Of a DNA stretch of 45,381 nt, positions 21,701 to 35,153 are shown one piece after another. The DNA is from Chromera velia (taxonomy: Eukaryota; Sar; Chromeraceae): positions 1 through 45,381 of the forward strand of contig JAHBMJ010000548.1 of the NCBI GenBank assembly GCA_018398765.1. Reading direction: 5' to 3'. The number at the start of each line of letters is the position of its first letter. The first letter of the stretch is position 1. The translations under genes were made by a program, and so were the position numbers. The notes under the pieces were generated by a model. The model made no database searches. It was not told the origin of the DNA and saw only the letters and a list, made by a program, of their open reading frames with translations.

Positions 21701-24700
21701 CATCGAGAGTCGAAGGACTTTTTCATGAGGTGACTTTGTATTTCACTGTTCTTCTCGTACATCTTTCTCGGACTTTTTCCTGTCATACTTTCTGTTACGT
21801 CGTCGTCTTTACCTGCTTCACCTGTTCTGTCTTTTGTTGTCTCAAGCTTCTGGCATTTCTTCTTCTTTCGAACCACTTCCTGTCATTTGGGGACTGCAAC
21901 GATGAACAGCCGCCTAGAAATCGTGCCTCTGACAAGCCGAATCAGCTTCATGAATGTGAAATTAGCATATTCATTTTTCCACAAAAAAAGTTCCCCGGTT
22001 CTACGAGGTTTGTCTGTCCATCTCTTTCCGTTCCCTTGCGTGCAGCCGTCAACGAATGCAGTTTCGGGACAGACAACTGTGACCTCCAAGCAACGTGCAA
22101 CTCCACTACAGGATCCTTCACCTGTGCTTGCAACGAGGGGTACTCGGGTGATGGCGTGACGTGCGCTGGTCAGGCAGAGAGGGAAACGCAGGGTCATGTG
22201 ATTCTATGGGTTTGTTTCAGTTTTCTTGTTCCCTTCTGTCCTTCCATTTCTTTTCCCCTTTACGGAATCCACAAAGAGTGACGCATCGAGTGACAGAGTG
22301 AAGGAAAGCATCGCAAAAGCAAACAAGGGCGGAGCTTCACTCTCTCCAAGGGACATGCTTGCTTGATCCTGAGAATGCACTCAGTGAATTGAATCACATT
22401 TCCCCCCCTTCTCTTCCTACCTGTCTCCGTAAATGCATGCAGACATCGACGAGTGCGCGACAAATGGACACAACTGCAGCGCAAATGCGACCTGCACAGA
22501 CACACCGCCCGGATCCTTCTCTTGCAGTTGCAATGATGGATTTGGGGGGGACGGGCTAGCTTGTGGAGGTGAATTCTCAGGGCAAGCCATGATTTCGTGT
22601 TAAATTCTGCAAACTAAGAGGAATCGTCTGGGTGTTTGGTTCATAGATAGAAAGAGCAACACTTCGACAAAGAGCAGGATTGGCAGATGGACGGTCAAAG
22701 AGACGAATCGCTCAACGGACAAGCTTGTTGATAGAAAGATAAACGTACGGCGGCAGATAGACAGATACACAGAGATTTTTCCCATTTAGTCAGACAGGAG
22801 AGTCCCGACTTTCACTCCATGCTCTTTCTTATCATTCGTGTGGAGGAAGAAAAGGAAAATGGGTGTAATGGTTCTCTGGGTGTTTTAGCTTGCGTTCGCT
22901 TGGTGAAGAGGCGCACAAAGGATGCAGCTACTAATCTTGCATCACTCTACGTGAATGCAGACGTGGACGAGTGCAGCCTGCCGAGCTCCAACGACTGCCA
23001 CGGGAACGCAACGTGCTCCAATGTTGTCGGCAGCTTCGTGTGCACATGCAACGCCGGGCACAGCGGCTCGGGGGTCTCCTGCAACAGTCAGTGTGTCAGT
23101 CAGGCAGTCAGTGAGTCAGTCAGACAGTGTGTCAGTCACTCAGTCAGTCAGTCGGTCAGTGAATCAGTCAGGCGCGCAGTTGAACACGGCAGTCTGCAAA
23201 TTATTCATCTGTGCTTTTTTATTCTTCCGCGAAAAGACGGCTTCCTGTTTGTCTGCCTTAGAAGAATCGTAATACCGCTTGAATGTTCTCTCTTGTTTTT
23301 GTTGTCTGTCCCGCTGCCCCACCGCAGACTTCGATGAGTGCGTCGGGATTGTTCACGACTGCGACGCTACTCGAGCGACCTGTCTGGACACTCACGGGAG
23401 TTTCTTCTGTGAGTGCAACGCCGGGTTCTCTGGAAACGGCGTCACTTGCTCAGGTCAGTCAAGACTTTTGCAACTTCTAGTTCTTTTCTCTTTGGCGCTA
23501 CAGCTCCACCCCTTTCTTTCTCTCTGCGTAAGTGTGTGTGTACGTGTGCGTGTATGCGTCTGTGTGAGTGCGTGCGTGTGTGTGTGCGCGCGCGCGCGCG
23601 TGTGAGTGCGTGCGTGTGTGAGTGTGTGTTCTAGAGAGGCCCGGGTGCAGACCGTCCCCGCCGCCCGATTGCCCTTCGATTGGATCAACACAGTATCTGA
23701 TGAATTTTTCTACCAAATGAATCCCTTTTCCATCCTCTCGCTTCTTTCTGAGGGAAAGTTCCTGTTGAATCCACATCTGTGTTTGCTCTACTCAAACTCT
23801 GTTGCAGACGTGAACGAGTGCTCGGTTAACGTGCATGACTGTGACACCAATGCGGCGTGCACAGACGCCATCGGCTCCTTTGGGTGCGCCTGCAACGCCG
23901 GCTACTCAGGTGGAGGAGTTACATGTGCAGGTAAGTGGTGTTGAGGTGATTCAAATTTCTTTTTTGTTCTGCCAACGATCTCTCCAGCACCAGAGAGGAA
24001 GATTCGCATCCTTTCCTCTCTCCTCATGAACTCTCATCGTGTGCTGGTTTCTTTGCTCTGTGAAAGCGTCGCGAGTTTTGGAAGACGCATATCGTGTCCA
24101 AGTCGCACGGATATAGGATGTTCTCGTGAATGCAGCCAGCTGTCCTTTTGCAGCGTCAAAGAACGCGACCAGGACAGAGACTTGTGCTCTGCATCCTACG
24201 GTATGCATGCAGACATCGACGAGTGCTCCACTAGCGTCGACAACTGCCACACCGAAGCTGCCTGCACAAACGCTGCCGGCTCCTTCTCGTGCGCCTGCAA
24301 CGCTGGGTACTCAGGGAACGGTATCACGTGCACAGGTACGTTGGTGGGAGACGTACACAGACATGCAGTGATTGTCAGAAAAATGGAGAAAGTTTTTTGC
24401 CCCTTTTGCCTCTGCTTGGACTTCTAGGCTTTGTCGTTTGGTCCATGGAATTGAATCACAGCTGTGTGGCCGTCCGGGAGGTGGCCTTCAACCCACAGAT
24501 AGCTTCTGTGTGCAAGCTCACTACCTTTCTCCATGAGCCGATCCTGTATGTTTTCCTTCCTTCCTTCCTTGTTCATGCAATCATCCAAGTCTGTCTGCTG
24601 TATTTGACTTTCGACCACCGTGAAATGCGCTTTCTCCATCTATCCACCCATTCCTCTGACGAATCTTCGTGCCGCCTTACACTCTGCAGACATCGACGAG

Positions 24701-27700
24701 TGCAGCGCGAACGCACACAACTGCAACCCCACCAACGGCGTCTGCACAGACACAGCAGGGTCCTTCAACTGTGCATGTGCCGTGGGGTTTTCCGGCAACG
24801 GGATTGTGTGTGCAAGTCAGTCAGTTAGTCCGTCTGTCCGTCTATTATTCTGACACGCAACTAGGCCACCACTGAGAGGATTCGTCGGTCTGTCTATTCG
24901 TCACTGACTATCCTTCCAGCTTTCATCGGTACAAAGAATGGGAAGTGTTCTCTTCTTCCTTCGAGTATGTAATCTTTTATGCTTCCTCGCTTTCGCACTA
25001 TCCTGTCTCGCTTCCGCACTTTCTTTAATTTCCCAAATTTTCTATATCTTCAGGATCCTGAGGGATTCAAACTCCACCCACAGCTCTTCTTCGCTTGTAC
25101 TTGATTGACTCCCGGATTGAGGTTCCCCATGCATCTGCTTATGTCTACTGCCTGCAGACATCGACGAGTGCACTGCGAATTCCCACAACTGCAATGCGGA
25201 CGCTTTCTGCACGGACAGTTCGGGTTCCTTCCAGTGTGCCTGCAACGTCGGGTATTCGGGGAATGGGGTGGCATGTGCTGGTCAGTCGATTGGCCGTCTC
25301 GTGAACTCTGGCCATTACTCTTTCTAAAAGGTCTGGGAATGGACGGAAGATGATTGAAAAATGAGTCTAGGGTGTCTTCAGAAACTGCGTGAGTTCGCGT
25401 CTCGACACGTGCGTGCACATCGATGTGCATCTCTCTCTGATTTTTGTGCAAACGGTGGAGAAAGACCGAATGAGAAAAGCATGACGCACGCATCGGCGAG
25501 CACCTCAAACTGACCAACACGATATCTCTTGCGTGTTGAAATGTCTGTTTGCTTTGCTGTCCGTAGGTTTTCCCTTTTCAGTTACTGCCTTGGTCAACCC
25601 GTCGTCGTTTTTGTCCCTCTCTTTCACACCTGCTTGCTGACTGCAACAACTTTTTGCAGACATCGACGAGTGCATCGCAGGCACTGACAACTGCAGCCCC
25701 GGCCAGTCTCTCTGCGCAGACACGATTGGGTCTTTCACATGCGCTTGTCTGGGAGGGTTCTCGGGCAACGGGGTTAACTGCAATAGTCAGTGGATCGGGA
25801 ATTGCCTTGAGCGCACGGTAGTCCTAGCAGAGTTGGTGGAAGAATTCCACTTATGGCTTAGCTTTCCCTCTTGCTTCTTCTGTAAGGAAGAGAAACAGAA
25901 ATACCACTCGTCCCCTCCCGTGTGCTTGTGTCCCTTCCATCGCACGTCAATGCCTGCCTGCAGACATTGACGAGTGCACCGCCAACGCCCACAACTGCAA
26001 CACCAACGCTACCTGTACGGACACCTCGGGTTCCTTCCAGTGTGCGTGCAACGGGGGATTCTCGGGAGACGGGGTGACGTGTCCGGGTACGTTGGCGGGG
26101 GGTGGGGGAGGCCTTCATGCCTTCAGGAAGTTTGGCACAGAGCCTCACTCACTCTAACATCAAGTGACTAGATCTCCTTGCCTGCCCTAAGTGAGTGCAA
26201 GCGCCTATGATTATTTCACCTTTCATGGTCTGCTTTTTTGACTCTGTTGGGGACCCGACTGAAATGCTGAAAAGTGCTCCATCCATCGCTACAGCGTTTG
26301 CCGTGGGAAAAAGAGGTCAAGTACGACGTACGAGCTTTCAAGTTGGTGAAAGCGTTCGACACTCACGGGTCGTTTGAGTCAAGAAAGCCCTGCACTGTGT
26401 GCATGTCTTCATGTGTGCGTATGCATGTGCAGGTGTAGACGAATGTTTTCTGAATCTGCACAATTGCGATGCGGTTGGGGGGACTTGTTTTGACTCTGGG
26501 TCTTCGTTTGTCTGCGCGTGCAACAGCGGGTTCACTGGAGATGGGGTTTTCTGCCAAGGTCAGGCATTGCCAAGAAGAATACAACTCCCTTCTGTTGGGG
26601 TGTTCAGTTTGTCAGATCAAATGTGTGTGTATGTTTGCTTAGGAGAATCGAAAAACCCTGAAGGAGAGGTGCCTTTGTCTCTCACAAAAGTGTGGAGGAA
26701 CTCGTATCAATACCTCTGATATGTTTGACGCACATTTACACACTGTCTACTCGCACTTTGCATGGGAAAGTCCTTTTTTGTGTGCCACGGAATGGCCTGT
26801 TTTCTGTGTCTGAAGAAATAGGAAAGAGATAAAGGTCGCGATGCAACACATGTGTGTTTGAGGCGATTCGATGCATTCAATTCTGTTTCGTTCTTCCTTT
26901 CTGTCTGGCTCTCTGTCACGGTGCGCAGTGCTCTCTCCAATGTGCTTCTGGTCCTTTCTCTTCTTCCTCTTCTGTCTTGTTTTCCATAAATTCCTTCCCG
27001 CCCCTCTATGTGCACACCGGATTGCTCTTCTATTGCAGTCGCCGGGCCTGCGGTGAGTCTTTTCAAAAATTGACGACACATCAGAAAGGCAGCAGAGGGT
27101 CCCTTGCGGTTCCCGAATCCTCCGGCAGACGTGTTAAGATATTCCAATAAAGTTCACTTGTTTGTCGCACGATTTTCGTCTTTCGTCGGAATCGTTTTTC
27201 GTGTCGGAAGAGATGGTGGTGCCTGGCTCCCTGATTTTGATTCTTTTTATAAAGGCAATGCCAATGAATTACCCACTTTCCTCTCCCTTTCTCCTGCGCT
27301 CATGACGGCATTTTTGTGCAGCTGTGTGTGTGTACGTGTGCGTGTGTATGTGCGTGCACCTCCTGCACAGGTCACATCTCTGTGTGAGAACGCGAACGAA
27401 ACCCACCCAGCTTCTGCTGATGCCATCACAGCCGCCTATGAATTGGCATTGGTGGAGATTGAGGACTGGAGGAAAGAGAATGCAGCAAACCCGTCTGTAG
27501 ACTCCATGGTATGTTTGTTCGTGTGGTCTCATGCACTCACCCTCTCTGCTCCATACCCCCCCCCTTTCCCTCTGTCTAGCTCTCTCTCTCTCTCACAGAT
27601 CGGCAGAGAAGTGAAGAAAAATCCGGAAAAGGAAGGGATTGAGAGAAACAAAGAGACAACCTTTTCCTTTAAGACAGCAATGAGCTCATGTCAGAAACAG

Positions 27701-30700
27701 GCTCAGATGCAGAAATGTCAAACCCATTTACTCTCATTGGAGTACTTCTTTTTGTTCTCCAAGGATGACGACGACCAATCAGTTGACAATGAGACGGAAT
27801 ACCATAGAGACACGAAGAAGAGAAGTGCACGTGTGCTCAAGTGATCTGATGCAGAAAGAAAATGCCGGGGAAAACTGCGGAACGCATGCACTGACAGAGA
27901 AAGAGGAGTGGAGGAAAAGTGAATCAGAGAGAAAGCACACACACACACATATACACACACACGCACACGCTCACAAACACACAGTAAGATGCGCGCGAAT
28001 GGACTGGCGCGCTTACCATCAAAGACACGCAAGAGGGGTCCATGACAAAATTTGTTTGAGAAAAAACCAACGAACGAACGAACAAACGGATGAAGAGATA
28101 GACGGATATGTATGTCTGCATGCAGGTTTCGGCTGCCCTCGAGGCACTCCACGTGAACCTTGTGGACTGCATTGACCTTGCGGTCTCATGGGAGCAGCAG
28201 CAGCTGGCAGAGGACGCGCTGGTGGCCGCGATGGAGAACCTGCAGGCCCAAATGGTTCTTTCATTCGTTTATAAAGCGTTTGGCTCAATGGGTAGTTATC
28301 AGCTCGTGGCCGTGACTAAATGTAGAGCAATTTGATTCGGAGCAGCAGAAGAAAAAAGAAAGTCGGGGTTGGTATCTGCTCTCTGGGTGTGTTCGTCAGC
28401 TGAGGCCGTGTTCTCCCGCCCTTCTTGTGCGCCTGTACCCTTCTTTCAGCTTCTGCCTTCTGTGTGTAGTCGCGTGGCTGCTCAATACAAAATGCCGTGT
28501 CCATGCAGGAGTCGGCGGTCGGGACAGAAAATTTTGTCGGGGCCATCGACGAGATTGGTCAGTCTGTCTGTGAAGAGTCCGTCTGTCCGTCCGTATCTCT
28601 GTTGATTGACTGTAGTGAAAAGAGAGAAAGAGAAAACAAACTCATTCAGCCTTTTTGTCTCTCTGGCTGGCTGACTGTCTGTATAGGCTGCCAAGAAAGA
28701 AGCTTCTTTTGCTTCTCTGACTGACTGTCTGTTTGTCTGTGCGGACTGCGAAGAAAGAAGCTTCTTCTGAGGGACAGGGATGCGGGAGTAATGAGACACG
28801 GGAGGAAAAGACATGCTGAAGTTGAGTGATTGCACTGGACGAGGTTCACCTGCGGATGTCCTCTTAGGATTATTCTGTTGAATCTCAATTATACAGTCAA
28901 CTACATATGGAACAGATGGGGACCATTCAATCAATTCCTCGCTCTTTTGCATGATTTCTTCCAACTAAGTTGAGGCAATCATAAGGCGACCTTTGGATCC
29001 ATCCTGGGTAGTCATGCACTCTCCTGTGCCCATGTTGGCATGAACACGTACATAGCAGGAATACACTCTTAAAGTTGATTTGTAATTTTGCCTCTGCAGG
29101 AGATATCGTGTCGAGGTTCCTGCCTGAGACAGGCAGCACGACGATCCAAATATCAGACATGACCGCGACAGTCTCGAACTCTCCATCCTCAGCCACCACC
29201 CTGAGCGCAGAGTCTTCTTCGGGATCACTCACTCTGACCCTCCCTGCAGAGGGGAGTGTCTCCATCGGTGCGTTTTTTTCTCATTCAAAGTATCTGTCTT
29301 TTCACATGCTTGTTGTCTGACTCCCCTCAAATGATTCTTCACTTTCTGTCTTCGTGCCAGTCTTTGTCTGATCCTAAAGGGTTTCTTTTTTTGTACATAC
29401 GCAAACCAAATACGCGTACGTACAGAAAAAAAAAGCACCCGAACTTCTGAACCCCCAAGTGCAGGCACACCGACAATGATCTCACGATACGAGAGAAATC
29501 AATGGGTCACGTACCTCGGGGCAATCGGAAAGGACGCCGTGAAAACAAAATTTCAGCAGGGAGGGGGACCGAGATCGATTCTGTTCGTAGAGTCTGGCCG
29601 GAGTCCCGCACCCTTCGCGGGAGACAGGACACGTGAGGGTGGTTTTATCATGACGGGTCTTTCTACTTTCTCAAGAGTTGTGGCACGTCAGGGAGGGGAG
29701 ACCATCGGAAGTGGGAGGCTGACTCTCTTTCCAAAAGGACCGGGGGGGACGACGTCTCGGGCTGTCGGGGGAAGATCGGGGGGTCGACGTCTTGGGGCAG
29801 GAGAGGGACTGAACGGATTGGGGTTTGGTGATGCTTTTGATGAAGTCCTCTCCACTTCTGCCGGGATCCTGAGCTTGAGGACATTCTACCCTGCGGAGAC
29901 GGCCCAGGCTGTGCGGATCAAGATGTTGGAAAGAGACTACTCAAAGGAACTCGTGCCTCCGGGGGGGGTATGGACGAGAGACTGCGCTCAGCTGAATGTC
30001 CAGAGTGAACAATGGACCTCCGCAGGTCTGTACGTGCATGGCGTTTTGGCCGTTCTCTCTCTCTCTCTCTCTCCCTCTCTCTCCCTCTGTGTGTGTGTGT
30101 GTGTGTGTGTGTCTGTCTGTCTCTCAGCCTCCGTCTCTTTCTGCTTGAACTGCCTTCGTTTACAAGGCACATGAACGACATTCGTTTGTTTGCACTGGAA
30201 CTTAGTTTCCATGAAGGAAAAACAGGTGACGGACAGACTGCAAAAGCGGGGTACGTGATTGAAAAAAACGAGGACTAGCGCACCACAGAAAGACAAAAGG
30301 CCCTTGATCCAATGAACGCGTTCTTCTGTTTTTTTCGTTTTTCTTTTCATCTCTCTTTTGCAGGCTGCAAAGGACCGACCGTAAGTGAAGATGGAGCGAG
30401 TGCAGTTTGCACATGTTCGCTTCGAGCCCTTGAGACCGTTGTTGTGCTGGCACTGCGGGTGAGTGGGTGCTTCGGGAGCGGTATGTGGGTGGGGGGGTAT
30501 GTGGGTGCATGAGCGACTGAAGAGTTAGAGTGTGAATGAATGTGTGCGGCAGCCAATGACCGAATCTTTCGGTCATTCAGTTAGCGAAGAACAAGGAACG
30601 TGCTCAGAGATTTCTCCCTCAACCGGCCCCAATTCTAATTCTCTTGTTCTGATCCTGAATTGAATCGGTTTTCTTTTCTTTGCAGTACATCGCACCGGAT

Positions 30701-33700
30701 CGATTTGCTCCTTCTTCTCTCGACAACGTCTACGGCCCTTTTCCTGAGGAAGATGAGGACATGGGCGGAATGTCCGAGAGGTTTTTCTGGCTCCTCATCA
30801 GCAGTGGCGGTTTTCTCGTCCTCCTCTCCCTTGCAGTCCTCACGTGAGTAGTCACAACAAGATCTTCTCGCTGAGGCTGTGACTTTCCTTCACATCTATC
30901 CTCCATACAGACACACACACACACACATACACACAGATAGAGGAGGGAGGGATTTAGCAAGAAGAGATTCTGTCCAGCTTTATGCATACACTGCTTAATG
31001 TGCGTTGCAAATCTCTTCATTCAAAAGGAAAACATGAATTTGTGCTCCAGAAGACTTGAGCCAGCGTCCTTACTCTCTCGTTATGTGTTTCATCTGTATC
31101 TGGTTGCCCCCCTGCAGGTCCTTTGCGCTAGACGAGAAGGATTTTCCTTCCCTCGAATCCTCTTCTCCTCCTGGGTCGCGTTCTTGTCTTGATGCATTCC
31201 CGCTCCTTGCTGCCCTTCCTCTGCGGACGGGGCAAAGACAGAGAAAGAGGCTTGTGCATGCAAAGGGAGAAGGACGTGATTCGTCTGAAGAGTCCGAGAC
31301 AGCCCTTCCCACACGAGAGGAGTTGATGAAGCTGTTGGCACTTATGAAGTCGAGTGTTCACTTCACTCGTCTCAAAAGCCATTTTAATCCGAAGAGAGTG
31401 CTTGCTTTTCGTGCAGTACTCGAATCAAAGGAAAGAAAAGTCACGGAAGCAAAAGACAAACAACGGAGATGCGGTTTTTGCTCTTCCCGCCTTCCAAGGT
31501 TTCTCCATCGCATTATCTGTCGTTTGAGCTTGTCTGAGCGGACACTAGCAGTTGAAGACCTTTCGTGCCTCAGACAGGCATTCGAACTGAAGTCCCGAAA
31601 TATTCAAATGGAGCAGCAGGCCTTCGATGTCAGGCAGGATGAAGCTTCGATACGAAAAAGACAAGCGGAGTTTTGGATCAAGCAGGACGCTCTGTTGAGG
31701 ACAGTGAATGTCGAAATGGGAGTTCGGTTTCCTGTCCGGTGGAGTTGCGGTTTCGTTGACACAAAGGGTCTTGATTTGCATGGGGAGCAAGGTGGGCGAA
31801 GAAAGTCAATGGACTCGGATCCGGTATTTCAATTTACTCCGGGAGCAGATTTGGAGGCAGAAACTGAAGAAAGTCCTTCCGATCTCCAAAGCACCCAAAA
31901 GCGCAAAGGCCCTGCCTCAAGCGTCGAAGAGGAAGAAGACATCCATGATCGGAGCCCCACATCGGGCGCTCGTGGGGGTTTCTCCCCCCTCCCGCTGTCT
32001 CTTCCTTTCTCAGGTTCAGGAGAAAAAAAGGAGAGGAATAAAGAAGAAGAAAGCCCTACTGCCGCGTTGAAATCTTGTCAACTTAAAGAAAAGCAAGACA
32101 GTGAACGAACAGAGGAATCAAATTCGATTTTTGCGTCTTCGTCCGACTCTTCATCTGAAGACGAAGATGAGGAGAAGGAAGAAGAGGAGGAAAACTCCCC
32201 TCTCATGCGCTCTCCCTCCGCTTCACCATCCCAACGGATTCTGGGTGCGTCCCCCATTTCTGCCTCAAGTCATCGCTCGAGTGTTTCCCCTTCCCCTTCC
32301 AAACGGAAGTCGAAGTTCTTGCCCATCATTCAAAAGACGAGTGGAAGGAGAGACAGCCGAAGGGAGAGTCTGATGAGTGTTGTCACACCAACAAGATGGC
32401 GTCAGAAAGTCCTGAACGATCTAGGCCTGCATGAAGGTCACCTCCGAAGGATCCAAACGGACAGACAGACTGAGGAGGAAGAGCTGCCGAACGAAGGAGC
32501 ACCTCCTTCTTCCTCGTCCTTCTCACGGCCAGAGAGTGCCGGTAGCAGAAACAGAGGTCGACCCGTCATCGTGGACGAGACTGGGAAAGCAGTGGGAGGG
32601 GAAAGAATTCGCAAAGCACTCCGACACATAGAATCCCTTTTGAAGTCTCATGAACTCGACGATATGAACGCGTCGGATGTTGAGGCTCTCCTCGATCTTC
32701 TCTCTACACAAATGCGTGAATTTGAACTTCAGGAAACTGCAGAACAAAGGAAGCAGAGACAGAGGGAAATTCCCGGGGCCACTCGTCCAGCCTCGAGCGG
32801 ACTTGTGAGTACTGTGGAAGAAGATCAGTGGGTGAGTGCCTCGATTGTACAAAGAGAAGGAAGGCCCCAGACAGTCGAGACAGAGCAGTGGGTGAGTGCC
32901 TCGATTGTACAAAGAGAAGGAAGGCCCCAGACAGTCGAGACATGTCTTGAGGGCCCCCTAAGCATGTCTGACAGCAGTAGCAACAGCAGAGGGGGGGGTG
33001 AAAAGGAACCTTTGTCACCTGGTAAGGGAAAGAGGAGGAACACGATTAAATTCATGCTCTTCGGAGACAGAAACCAAGAAAGAGAAAGAGGTCGATCACC
33101 CACACGAACGACACGCCAGTCAGGAAGAAGAAAACACCCGACGATACCCCACTCCACTGTCAGCCACTCGGTCCCTCCCGGTTGGAGATCCCCCGACTCT
33201 TCTCATTCTCCTCTTTCTTTGGGTTTCTTCCATCAGAGACATTCACAAGCGACTGGAGAGAAAGAAGAGGACCAACACATCCGTGCCCACCCCCTTCCGA
33301 CTAGGAAATCCAGTCGGGGGAGTCACAGCAGAGACCTCCTCATACCTCGTGAGGGTGGATCTGCATCCTCACCCGCTTCAAGGTTTTTCTTCTCTATAGG
33401 TTCCAGGAGGCATCAGCATGAAGACCCTACTAGGTTCTCCCCATTTCATCCCTCCCTCTCACCCAGCAAGCGAAGACAGAGCAGCCAAAGTAGGTGCAGC
33501 AGCGAAGACGAAGGTCAAAGTCCCCATACAGGTCGCCGTTTCTCGTTGGCACTACAGATGATGCAGATGGGCATTCAGTCTCAGAGTGCGATGTTTCATA
33601 CGGATCTGTTGGATGTGCGACACAGCAGGCCGTCCGTAGGAGGGAGGAGACACTCACGGAGACAGAGAAAAACCAAGGACAACCTCAACGATACGATCAT

Positions 33701-34226
33701 TGCACCCATTGACGTGTCCAGAGCCGGTGCGGTTCCTGTCAGGTGGGTTTTTCCTTCTGTGCATTCAAAAGGGGGGGAAGGAAGGGAGGAAGGGATGTGG
33801 GAATAAATGGAGGAAGGGAGGAAGGAAGGAGCAACGAAAAGGAAGAAAGAAAAAAGAAAGAGCATAGGACAGTGAAGCAGAAAGACAGTGCGTCATAGAG
33901 GGATACCGACTGACTCATATTGCCTGCCAGGCCTTGTGGTGGTCGGTCGCTTCTTCGTCTTTCTTTCTCGTCTATTTGGGTCTGTCTGGTCTGCTTTCTT
34001 TTTTTCTTCTCATCCGCTTTCCTTCTGATAGCTCAAAATGTAATGGATGCGCCTTATCTGTCCGATTCTGATAGTCCTTTCGGTAAAAAAGAAAGGATCT
34101 ATTGACACAACGAAAAGAGAACAAATGCTATATTAACATGTTGATGGGGCTGATGCGTGCAGGTGTCAATGGGTGATGTGGCAATTTCAGATGCTTCTCT
34201 GGTGAGTCATGCAGTCTTTCTTTCTG

Positions 34227-34257
<31 letters not shown>

Positions 34258-34591
34258 GTCTTTCCTTCTTTCTTTCTTTCTTTCCTTCTTTCTGTCTTTC
34301 TTTCTTTCTGTCGTTCTTTCTTTCTTTCTTTCTGTCTGTCTGTCTGTCTGTCTTTCTTTCTTTCTTTCTTTGTTTCTTCCTTTCTGTCTGTCTGTCTTTC
34401 TTTCTTTCTTTCTGTCTTTCCTTCTTTCTTTCTTTCTTTCTTTTTTTCTTTCTTTTTTTCTTTCTTTCTTTCTTTCTTTCTTTCTGTCTGTCTTTCTTTC
34501 TTTCTGTCTGTCTGTCTGTCTGTCTTTCTTTCTTTCTTTCTTTCTTTCTTTTCTTTCTTTCTTTCTGTCTTTCTTTCTGTGTTTCTTTCTG

Positions 34592-34623
<32 letters not shown>

Positions 34624-35107
34624 ACTTCTCCCCCGCCTGCCTGGCTGCCTGCCTACCTGTGCGCTGCACGTTTGTCTGTCTTCCTGCTTGCCTGCTTGTA
34701 GATTTCTCTACTTGCTAGTATAGAACGCTTCTCGGTTCTGTCTATGTGGCGTGTCTGTCTGACCTTTGATTCATCTGTGTATGCATTCTTCCAATTCTCA
34801 CTTAAAGAATGTTCGGCTTGCGTACGGGGAGAGCATCAATGTGGTTATCTTTTTGGAGAACTTCTTCACTTTTTCGACCGTGAGTAGCAAACTGACCTTC
34901 TTCCTCCACACACCGCTCCTCCTGGTGCTCTCTCTCTTTCTCTCTTTTCAGGCATTGTCTGTTGAAGAGTCATGTTGTTCTTCGCACAGCAAATGGACGG
35001 CTGGGAACTTCCGTGTTTGAGCTCTCTCCAAGAAGCGACGTTCTCGTGTTCCTCAATCGGGTCCTTTTCTCATGGTGAGTTAGTGGGTGGGGGTGAGCTC
35101 GGGCAAT

Positions 35108-35153
<46 letters not shown>

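Noticed and set aside
34083-34088. GTAAAA as donor of exon 33931
   Set aside because: It gives phase 1 and leads to an immediate stop in the next candidate exon; GTAATG at 34040 keeps the frame open.
34157-34723. Plus-strand frames of 188 and 169 codons, Leu/Ser/Phe/Cys-rich
   Set aside because: Pure translation of the TTTC microsatellite inside a receptor intron; only 34163..34201 is kept as an exon because of its splice sites and phase.
34953-34989. Acceptor at 34952 (TTTTCAG) for the exon ending 35074
   Set aside because: Entering there from 34702..34879 meets a TGA after a few codons; the CACAG acceptor at 34989 keeps the frame that joins W-W-M-L-F downstream.
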